Below, in pieces: positions 55,383 through 64,000 of a stretch of 64,000 bases of DNA. The stretch comes from Siphonodentalium dalli (lineage: Eukaryota; Mollusca; Scaphopoda; Gadilida; Siphonodentaliidae). Within the stretch, counting starts at the first letter, position 1. Each line of letters starts with the position of its first letter. The notes under the pieces were generated by a model. It worked only from the letters and a program-made list of their open reading frames with translations. It ran no database searches and was not told the origin of the DNA. The stretch spans positions 144,241,559-144,305,558 of the forward strand of contig CP136066.1 of assembly GCA_032622095.1 (NCBI GenBank). The letters run 5' to 3'. Made by a program: the position numbers and the translations under genes.

Positions 55383-56039
55383 CTGTGAATAACAAAATAC
55401 GTTTATGATGATGTATATTGAATAACAAAATATTAATAATGGATGCTCCAATAACTAATTGCAATATTGTCCTATTATATAGATATTACTCGGGACAATT
55501 TCCAAAAGAAATTATAGTTGATAACTGCACCCTCCCGGAAATTTATCCTTGCCGTGACAAGTTATAGCTCACCCTGCTTCGTCTTGGGCTCATCATTGAG
55601 ATATAAGTGTCCAACCAAGCACTTCCATCTGTCCTTGAATAAAACCAAAAGTTCCAACTCCCCTAAATGTTCCTACTACGTGGACACTAATTGGTCAAAA
55701 ACATTTGGCTGGATGACGTTGACAATATTCTTCTCTAAACGGTCAGAAATCAACACACTTGAATCCAAAAAGTGTCGAAAATAATTAAACTACATGCATT
55801 AGAACATGCAGACTCAAATTGTTCCATGCACGACATTTCCAATTGTTGAACATTTTAACAAAAGTTTGTGTTGATATGATCAATCCAACATCATCTGAAG
55901 TTCGCCACATCCTGTCCCTATGACGGAAACGGTAGATATATCAATGCAGCCAATCAACAAACTATAGCTATAATCGACAAACTACCCATCATAGTACTGC
56001 AACCATCGATATATAATTTCCTTTTCGAGTTTCCTTGAC

Positions 56040-56290
56040 AATTTTTACCAGATTCGAGTGGGGGAGCACGAATTGGGTAAAAACATGATGTTTCGCGCAA
56101 AAAACTCGAAATCCATTTTTGGGCTGAAATATTTTCTAAGTCGAACGCCTAACTGATAGCCAGCTAGTCCAAGTCTTCTTGTACTAAAACTAGCTAAGAT
56201 ATTGGGATGGCGATGCTGGTCTTTAGTCCAAGACCGCTTGTATACCAATCCTTTGACACGACTTACGCCCACGATCTGTGGCGGGAATTT
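56040..56290. repeat. Dispersed repeat (GAGCACGAATTGGGTAAAAA), copy 1
   Basis: GAGCACGAATTGGGTAAAAA, GCGCAAAAAACTCGAAATCC and TCTAAGTCGAACGCCTAAC recur at 57557 and, more diverged, at 57690. A neighbouring piece (GTACTAAAACTAGCTAAGAT) recurs inverted near 57290 (ATCTTAGCCGGCTTTAGTAC). Confidence 0.7.
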
Positions 56291-56299
56291 GTGGTGTAT

Positions 56300-57239
56300 T
56301 TTACTGGATTTACCTAGCAAATCAATACATGATGCTATATGCATCGGAAAGGCTTACATCTTATGGTCATAATGGTGTATAATAATCTAACTTTAATGTT
56401 AAATTACACATAGAATATTCCGGTTGATTGCCACACACATCGATTTGTTTCTATGTTTGTTTACATTTTAACCGAAAGCCGAAGTGGTCCGAATAAGTTC
56501 GGCATAATCCGCTGTTTGTTCTACTAATTCTACTTTCCGTTTCTATATATAGCGCGGGTTTTCCGAACAAAAATAGCGAAAACCGATCGCCCGAAAGTCC
56601 AGTTTTCTATGTGCTTTCAGAACAATTCCCGCACTAAAAACTTAATGACATAATGGAGGATCAGAACGGTAGTTTTGTTGACAATTTTCGCAAGCAACTT
56701 GTCAAAATTGGAGCAAATTAGAACTCTTGTGTCTGACTTGCCATGCGTGATGTGCATTTGACATCTGTGTTGATAAAATAATCGGAGAACCGAATCACAC
56801 AGTTTCGAAATATAGTTCTTCCGTTTTAGTGGGACTTTTCAAACTTAAGGTTCATTTATTTAGTGTATTACATTTATATCTCCAATGTTTAATTAATCTA
56901 TTTATTATTTTATTTATTGACACACATAATTACGATTACAATGGAGAATTCATCGTAATTTGCGTTGTTGTCCAAAATCTACGGAATATTTTCAACGGAA
57001 AATGCCGAACGCAGTTCGCAAGGTCAACTGAGTTCGCATACTTTAAAAAATATGTAAACACTGCGGCAAATGTTTCTTTTCACATTAAATTACCGCTTTC
57101 AATTCACAACCGATGTGGGTTTCAGATAAAATAGCATGTCTTCTGCGGAAACTATCCGTTTATTGTAGCAATTGTGATATTTTATTTCATATAATTGTGG
57201 TTTTATTTGAGCGGATCACTAACGCTTAAGTCCTGTCAA
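56300..57239. other. Unassigned intronic stretch
   Basis: Contains GCGCGGGTTTTCCGAACAAA and AAAACCGATCGCCCGAAAG near 56552, repeated inverted near 62825-62880. No exon fits the gene phases. Confidence 0.4.
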
Positions 57240-57800
57240 AGGAATGCATGGGCCTGGAACTCGGACTAAAGACCGGCACCTCCATCCCGATATCTTAGCC
57301 GGCTTTAGTACGAGAAGACTTGGACTAATAGCCAGCCTGACATTCGATTTCACTTAAAAACTTGAAATCGACAACAGTCTGCGACCCGTGCGTTTGGTTA
57401 TGAAGATTACTACTGGGGACACACTTCCTCGCCAAATTTGGTGTCGATCGGTCAACAAACGAGGCCTGTCCCCTCTATAGGGGCCTATATATAAGTCCGG
57501 CGGTAAAATAAAAAATTTGGAAAAAATTGAAAGTTGGACCAGATTTGATTGATAGAGCACGAATTGGGTAAAAATAACACCTTTGGCGCAAAAAACTCAA
57601 AATCGATTTTTCGGTCGAAATTTTCTAAGTCCAGCGATCGCCTGGAAAATGGGAAAACCGATGAAATTTCAGAAAATTCGAGCGGGGGACCACGAATTGG
57701 ACCAATAGAGCAACTCTCCCGCCAAAACCCGAAATTGGACTTTTAATGAAATTTCTAAGTCGAATGTCAACCGAACGCCGAACGCCTAACCAACTTCACA
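57240..57800. repeat. Dispersed repeat (GAGCACGAATTGGGTAAAAA), copies 2 and 3
   Basis: GAGCACGAATTGGGTAAAAA (57556) and GACCACGAATTGGACCAATA (57686) start two units. The end has a short CGAACGCCGAACGCCTAAC duplication (57771 and 57819). Confidence 0.7.
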
Positions 57801-57990
57801 CGAATGTCAAACGAATGTCGAACGCCGAACGCCTAACTAACTTCACACACCTATTAATTTGAGCCATGCATGAGCGAAAAATACACTGCTGTGTTCTATG
57901 AACGATGCAAACAACATGGTAATTACAAGAAAACTAAGATGCATGCATCAGGTCGGCCGTGAACTATCTACCATAGAATTGTTGTAGCTA

Positions 57991-58641
57991 TCGATTATAC
58001 ATTTTGGAACACCTGTCTGTATGTATGTGTGTATGCATGAATTCATGTGTGTATGTGTTATAGACTCTAACACTGCTCGACTGATCCGACTCGGATTTGG
58101 TATTTAACGTGTCAACTTGACCTCGCTCATAGGCATGTTTCTGGACCTTGACCGATCCGACTAAAAATTTGTGTGTAGGACTACTTCGATCCCGGGAGCA
58201 ATATTGACGGGTCCAATTTCACGTGGGACCATGTTCTCGAACGTGCTGATGTAGGCATGTTTCTGGACTATTTGGACGGGTCAAATCTTGATCCCGACCT
58301 GACTTTGACATTCAAAAAGATCAATTCAAGGTCAAATCTGGTAAAACGAAGTATTTCAACGAAATATAATACCTACTGTTACTTTTGTCCCAGGAGTGTT
58401 TCGGGTGGGTCACATTATGACCCTGACCTGATCTTGACATTCAAAATTGTCAAATCGGGTAAAGCCGGGCGGATTTCGACGGGTACTTTTGTCGTGACTT
58501 TTGTCCGGGGAGTGTTTTGGGCGGGTCAAATCGTGACCCGACATGACGTTCACCTTTAAAATGGTCAATTCAAGGTTAAATCGCGCAATTCTCCGAAAAT
58601 CAGAGGGGAACATCCCGGACGAAGTAGGGTCCACCAGCTAC
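57991..58641 (+). mobile_element. Solo non-autonomous Helitron (subfamily C), decayed 3' end
   Basis: Starts TCGATTATACATTTTGGAAC, followed by a TGTATGTATGTGTGTATG tract, and ends CCACCAGCTAC, where CTAC replaces CTAG. GTCCGGGGAGTGTTTTGGGC and AAAATGGTCAATTCAAGGTT are the complement of the subfamily C units at 43104. A single, diverged copy outside the array. Confidence 0.75.
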
Positions 58642-58799
58642 TATTATATATTTCTAGATTTAGTTACAAACTAAATACCTGTATATTGTACAAAGAAATG
58701 TTTGACAAATATATCTGTATCAATATTACCATACGGGTCATTAAAATAGATACGACGAAACAAATTTTGAAGGGTGCATGGTATCAGGTAAATTTTTAT

Positions 58800-60190
58800 A
58801 TTTCAAATGATGACAGGAATGCGGAAAGTTGAAGTACCTACGTAATACTGGCTATCCGAATGAAGATATATACATGTATATAAAAACCAAAATAGAAGAT
58901 GACTGCTGGCGACAATGTTTTCCAAAAAAATTCAAAGCATTCGATAGCTCCCATCTAGTTGTCAGCCCGAAGATCAATATAAAGTGTGGTGACTATCAGA
59001 TGAGGGATATGACTGTACAGTTGCTAAACAATTCAGTCACGCAAAAGAGGATCAAACAGTAAGATACCAAATTGCTGCCTGTGGTAATGTTTTTTAACGA
59101 AATTCGGGAAAATTAGATTACTCTCCCCCTGGTTATCCAGAAGACCATTGTGGAATCTGGTGACGATCGGACAAGGGGTGTCGTCTGTAGGATCAACCAA
59201 ATTATTTAGCCATAAAAATAGTAAAATTCAAGATCACCGCTGGCAGTGATGTCTTCACAAGGACAGCTTGAGAACAAAACATGGCTCACATCTAGCGGTG
59301 ACCCAAACTATCCACATGAGAAAAAGTTCTCCAATAAAAGCTGGCTGCAGGGTGCGCCAATTGATTCAAATTCGAAATTTAACAGGGTGTACTGCTTGTG
59401 GCCATGTTTTCCACGCAAATTTTATAGACTGATGGACAAAACCACTGAATCCGTTGAATCAATATACATGTATACATGGATTAATGTATATGCATTGTTA
59501 TACACAGTACTGGTATATAAAGGTACTGAAAATAACAATATTACTAGTATACACAAAATAAACCATATATCATGGCTATGGGTTCTAATATCCGAATATG
59601 ACAGCTGATAACTTGGTGTGAATTGAAGAGTGGTGGTGTATCACGCATATCTAACCCTCCATGTTAGAAACATGCCATTAAATGTCATAAGTATAATCTA
59701 GCTTGAGGACAGAAGTTATCCATAAAAACCCCCTTAATTCAACCAGGTCCTCGCGCGATGTATGGTCGATCACATGATGATCTAGGGGGGATTAGAATTG
59801 TTGTATAAAAACAGCACTGCATGTAAATATAAAATAAAATAGTGCTACATCTTATTACAGATTACTGCCATATATAATCAGTGACTATACAGACAGTCTG
59901 ACAAAATAAAGTTTCAGTGACACTCTATCCGAAGAGGGGAATAATTCCATCTGCTACAGTCAATGGAGCAATTATGAATCTGGAAAGGTGAAATTTCTAA
60001 GTAATACTAGATATCGACATGACGCGATAACATATAACGTAAATCCAATATGGCCGCTGGCGACCATTTTTTCCTATAAAATTAAAAAAATATTTGATAG
60101 CTCTCATCTGATAGATCAATATCAAGATAAATATGAAGTTTAGTGATGATCGGATGAGTGAAGTGGACTGTGCTAAACGGTTTAGTAATG
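58800..60190. repeat. Diverged ~300-bp repeats related to the right-edge tandem
   Basis: Segments near 58890, 59235 and 60040 share 'AAATCCAAKATGGCYGCTGGC' followed by a TTTTCC segment and, later, GTGATGATCGGATGAG-like text. A similar theme (AATCCAAGATGGCCACTGGC) is tandem at 63267. Open frames here are repeat-derived. Confidence 0.55.
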
Positions 60191-60480
60191 CTTAAAAAGA
60201 TTTTTACCTTAATATGTTCACTTTATAAACTTCACTGAGTCATCTTTGTCATGTATTGAGTTTGATATCTGTTGTTAACAGTTTATAAATCATGTATGTC
60301 TCATGTTTGTTATTTTAATTTATGTGTTTATTATCATTAAATAAAGTTGAATTCCTTAAAAAGATTCTTACCTCAATGTTTTTATGTTCACTTTATAAAC
60401 TCCACTGAGTCATCTTTGTCATGTATTGAATTTGATATCTTTTGTTAACAGTTCATAAATTATGTATGTCTCGTGTTCGT
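60191..60480. repeat. 166-bp direct repeat, two copies
   Basis: CTTAAAAAGATTTTTACCTT and CTTAAAAAGATTCTTACCTC head two copies with ATGTTCACTTTATAAACTTC, CTTTGTCATGTATTGA and TCATGTATGTCTCATG. ATTAAATAAAGTTGAATTCC between them resembles the 3' end of LINEs. Confidence 0.8.
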
Positions 60481-60489
60481 TATTATATT

Positions 60490-61616
60490 ATATACACTTT
60501 ATAGTGTGTTTCAGAACGAAAACAAAATGAATAAAATCAACAAATTTGTAAATTTAAAAACAATTCAAACGTTGTTGTATTCCATGTCCCAGCCCGGACA
60601 TATACACCAAATTTCAATAATATTCATTGAGAAACAACGGACCAAACGCCATATAACACCCCGTATGCATTTTTTATTCCGAGTTGGCCTTTTATTCCGA
60701 GTTGGCACGCGCCGATTGGGCGAGTTAGCCCATGGGGCGAGTACGCCGATTCCGACACCTTTTCTATTTGCAGCAGGTTAAGTTTACGCGTAATTTAATT
60801 AACAAAGTTCCCCAATTGGTATCGTAAATAGAGCGACCTTATTTGACAGAGAATGCCTCTGTTATTGATTATAAAGTTGCTATACATTAAAAACGACAAT
60901 TCACATGCTCGTGCAAGCGCAGTAGTCTATTTTCCCCATGTTAAAGGACATCCACAAATACTAAATAACGCTAACTTACTGCCGAATGTTTTACACGACA
61001 ACTGTTAACATATTTGGGCTGAATTCATCTGACGCGGTATTATTCCTCAAAATAAACAACAAAACCATCGTTACTTGGAAATGTAGTTTGGGCTAACATT
61101 TACATAAATCCTCCATATCATTATTCCGACACACACGTCAGATGAAAAAGTCACATGAAGTAACCGGCCAAATTGGCCGAAATAATAAAAATGACTCCAG
61201 CTCTAAATTCATTTTCATTATAATTACCATGTTGTTAGCTTCGTTCATAGAGCACATGAGTGTATTTTGCACTAACCCATGGTTCAAATTCATTCATTTG
61301 TTGCATATATTCTATTGAGGTTAAAATGAGATGGTCCCATGCATAAATGGCCGGATTTGGGGTACATTACCCCTTTAACGATCATCCAATGAGAGTCGAT
61401 CTCTTCTTATTATCGGATTTGTGTAGATCAACACAGGCATGCATGCAGTTGCAAATCACCCTTTATATGCACCCGATCCAAAAATGGATACCGTCAATCT
61501 AGAGGGGTGCTAACATGGCACGTGGTGCTAATATGGCAAGTGGTCTATGTAATCTATCGGCACATTGCCGATCTCTGTCAAACAATGACTGATGTAGGGT
61601 GGTCCCAAACACGTAC
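60490..61616. other. Intron 1 of the PAN/TSP1 gene, unassigned
   Basis: A 18-bp direct repeat TTATTCCGAGTTGGC (60676 and 60692) is the only structure noted. No exon. Confidence 0.4.
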
Positions 61617-61659
61617 CCTTTCCATACTGCATGCCCCGCATGGTTGGAAAGTTTTGTTC
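61617..61659 (-). CDS. Possible alternative 43-nt exon of the PAN/TSP1 gene
   Basis: Bounded by ATATTCCTTTTTTCAG|, the best pyrimidine tract in the gene, and AAGG|GTACGT. Reads EQNFPTMRGMQYGK and, like exon 2 at 55382, enters in phase 0 and leaves in phase 1 with the same length. Using both exons would break the frame, so they could only be used as alternatives. Lack of a cysteine or PAN-like residues argues for chance or for an isoform with a different linker. Confidence 0.3.
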
Positions 61660-61908
61660 CTGAAAAAAGGAATATAATCTAATTTTGGCCTAAAAACAAC
61701 AAATTTTACACTAAATATTGGTTTGATTATCAAACTATTAGAACAATTCAACCAACTTTTGGTATGAACTTTACTAATGTCGTGTAATCAGGCATGACAT
61801 TTCCAACTTTGGACGATGTTGGCTACCACACCCCCATTTCCCTAATTGGTCGCCACTTCCCTGAAAATAATGAAGATACATTATATGAGAATCATATCAT
61901 AATCTTAC

Positions 61909-62217
61909 CGACAAATGGACATAATCTGGATCCACACGCAGCCGATTACAGTCATCCAGAACAATATTCAGAACAAAGCACTTGCCCGAAGTCTGGTGCC
62001 TCGATACAAAGTTCGCTGATGCACAGTTAAAATCCGCATCACACGCTACGGCGCACTGTCCAGGGCTGACGTCATCGAAAATGGTGATAATGTTTGTAGT
62101 CAGGGCTTGGAGTCGCCTTTCTACGAATGTATGGAAACGTACACTATTGACATGTCCTACAACGAACCCCATAGACAAACGGACAACGATTAATCCTAAA
62201 ATGAATGGTATTCCCAT
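61909..62217 (-). CDS. PAN/TSP1 gene, exon 1: signal peptide and PAN/apple domain
   Basis: ATG at 62217 gives MGIPFILGLIVVRLSMGFVV, a signal peptide likely cleaved near residues 20-25. An ATG 33 nt upstream is in frame but would precede the hydrophobic core with charged and polar residues. Residues 50-103 form a PAN/apple-type domain: cysteines at 55, 59, 65, 80 and 90, with VSPGQCAVACDADFNCASAN and GKCFVLN in the order seen in PAN_1 domains. The exon ends at TTGTCG|GTAAGA in phase 0. PAN domains mediate protein or carbohydrate binding, so a secreted matrix or adhesion protein is the natural reading. The ligand is unknown. Confidence 0.85.
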
Positions 62218-62229
62218 TCTACATAAATA

Positions 62230-63260
62230 GTTATTCAAATGGTATACCATTGTGCGTCAGCTAATAAGCACCCGCTTTGGAGCGCTATGGATGAATATGC
62301 AGGTCCACTTATTTTTCAAACTTGACAATAATATCTGCGTGATGCTGACAGACAAATATATAACTCCTCGTACCTCGTACAATCATGATATAGCTGCCAA
62401 TTCATGAGCAAACGTATACCATGGTATATATTTATGCACAGCAATAACCATCGATATTGTTATCAATAGTTGCACATAAATTGCTCTATAATCTATATGA
62501 GCCTGAAAGATAAGGTATACAAACGACAATAATTCCGAGGTAACTCCTTGACAAATGTTGAACATTCCTTGTAAGCGCATTTACGGCCCTGTCCTGTTTG
62601 ATATCATAAAACCACCATCTGTACCAAACTCCATGCAGGGTTTACCTCCCTTGTTGACTCGGTAAGACCGCTGCTATCGGTGACATTTTACCCACATTTA
62701 GTGGACTTCCACGATATTAAAATATATAATAAGCAAGCAGTGCAAAAATGCTGCCCTTATTAAGCACTATGTTTTTAGTACGAGGATTGTTCTCAAAGCG
62801 CATAGGAAATTTTACTTTAAATCTATCTATCTATCTTTGGGGCGATCGGTTTTCGCCATTTTGTTTAGAAAACCCCGCGCTAAATATCGAAACGACAGAC
62901 TGGTACCCAGCCGGTCACAGAGTCAGAAAGGAAGTATGACTGGTGCGCTCTGGTAGAGACTGCATCTGTACGTTTTCTATACAAGAACATAATTGGATTG
63001 GACAGCATGCACATATTCATGCATCATACCAACAATAGAAGGTTTTGATGGCCAGATATCGATTTTAAAAAGAGGAAGTTTTATTACGTTTTGAATGTTT
63101 TGTCTGACCATATATATAATGACATGATTATCTTAAAGCCACATGACGGGTTGCGCTCCAACACACGATTAATAATATTCGCTTTTGAATTATTCCCGGT
63201 ATCGAAATGGTCGTTAAAGCACTGGCGGGGTTCGTTGCAGAAACATTCATATTTGTTCAA
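62230..63260. other. Upstream region of the PAN/TSP1 gene
   Basis: No TATA box or other promoter element could be placed with confidence. Contains the inverted partner (GCGATCGGTTTTCGCCATTT, near 62822) of the 56552 repeat, and a TCTATCTATCTATC-like tract. Confidence 0.35.
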
Positions 63261-63266
63261 ATCATG

Positions 63267-63860
63267 AATGTGGAATGCTGAAGGGTCTAGTTATGTATGC
63301 AAGAGTAAAATCCAAGATGGCCACTGGTAGCCTTGTTTTTTTTTGCCGAAATACCCCAAAATGACTCGTTCCCATTCACATGTCAATGTTAACTTCCACG
63401 ACAAATTTCATGATGATCAGACCAACACTCCGTCCTGTAGTCTGTGCTAACGGGATGAATTTTGAAATCCAAGATGGAGTGATTAGTAATGTGGAATGCT
63501 GAAAGGTCTAGTTATGCAAAGAGTAAACTCCAAGATGGCCACTGGCAGCCATGTTTTTGGCCGAATGGCCCCAAAATGACTCGTTCCCATTTACATGTCA
63601 ATGTTAACTTCCACGACAAATTTCACGATGATCAGACCCACACTCCGTCCTGTAGTCTGTGCTAATGGAATGGATTTTGAAATCCAAGATGGAGTGATTA
63701 GGAATGTGGAATGCTGAAAGGTCTAGTTATGCAAAGAGTAAAATCCAAGATTGCCCCAATGACTCGTTCCCATCTACATGTCAATGTTAACAGCCATGAC
63801 AAATTTGATAAAGATACGACGAAAGGTATGACATGTAGCCTGTGCCAAAACGTTTAGTCA
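63267..63860. repeat. ~220-bp tandem repeat (AATGTGGAATGCTGAA), 2.7 copies
   Basis: Units begin near 63267, 63488 and 63702. Each carries GGTCTAGTTATG, AATCCAAGATGGCCACTGGC, ATGACTCGTTCCCATT, ATGTCAATGTTAACTTCCAC and a GATCAGACC...CCGTCCTGTAGTCTGTGC segment. The third is deleted internally. One inverted copy lies at 26567. Confidence 0.9.
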
Positions 63861-63889
63861 CGCAAAGAGTAAAATCCAAAATGGCTGCT

Positions 63890-64000
63890 GGCGCAGGGGG
63901 GGGGGGGGGGGGGTGAAAAAAAAATTCCGGCACGTATGCCGGGGTGGGTGGGTGATCAAAGCCACCAACAAGCAATTTTTTCCGCAACTTAAAAAAAAAA
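63890..64000 (+). repeat. Poly-G dispersed repeat at the right edge
   Basis: An 18-nt G run, then AATTCCGGCACGTATGCCGG, GGTGGGTGGGTG and CAAGCAATTTTTTCCGCAAC, matching 26860-26955 inverted. Continues past the window end. Confidence 0.7.

Noticed and set aside
56045-56344. 99-codon minus frame
   Set aside because: Overlaps a dispersed repeat with further copies at 57240-57800, in which the frame is not conserved.

Overview
The window looks like nuclear DNA from a marine invertebrate animal: AT-rich, intron-bearing, and packed with short non-autonomous transposons, foldback elements and minisatellites. The metazoan assignment rests on spliced exons for PAN/apple and thrombospondin type 1 (TSP1) domains with GT-AG borders and matching phases. 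Helitrons, a Jockey/CR1-like LINE fragment and abundant TACATGTA words are compatible with a mollusc, brachiopod, hemichordate or lancelet; I cannot choose between these from sequence alone.

The main gene is on the minus strand, from about 62.2 kb down to about 32.0 kb. Eight exons can be joined without a phase conflict. They are a signal peptide plus PAN domain (62217-61909), a 43-nt exon (55382-55340), three TSP1 exons (54453-54286, 41110-40928, 39617-39435), and three exons of unrecognised sequence (37998-37937, 32769-32649, 32220-32030). The sum is 1260 nt, or 419 residues plus stop. The two downstream TSP1 exons are near copies of each other, including flanking intron. A possible small secreted-protein gene on the plus strand (38236-38691) sits inside one of its introns. 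A signal-peptide exon at 1353-1242 (minus) probably starts another gene that runs off the left edge, and 3578-3492 is a weaker first-exon candidate.

Layout: 0-5.7 kb has tandem repeats and a 46-bp minisatellite; 6.4-6.9 kb a dead LINE 3' end; 7.6-16.9 kb many MITEs and foldbacks with dense TACATGTA; 17.0-17.8 kb an inverted minisatellite; 19.5-20.8 kb two head-to-tail Helitrons; 21-31.5 kb mixed repeats with a recurring TAAAGAGCG word; 32-62 kb the PAN/TSP1 gene, whose 13-kb intron carries a nine-unit head-to-tail Helitron array (43104-48873) and a foldback element with 16-bp subrepeat arms (50489-51766); 62.2-64 kb upstream DNA and a roughly 220-bp tandem repeat.

The most notable result is the Helitron arrays. 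Units of three subfamilies abut exactly, CTAG against TC with no spacer, as expected of rolling-circle transposition that reads past its end. The second is a TTAA-targeting MITE family for which an unoccupied paralogous target is present in the same window. No autonomous transposase, tRNA, rRNA or CRISPR array was seen.
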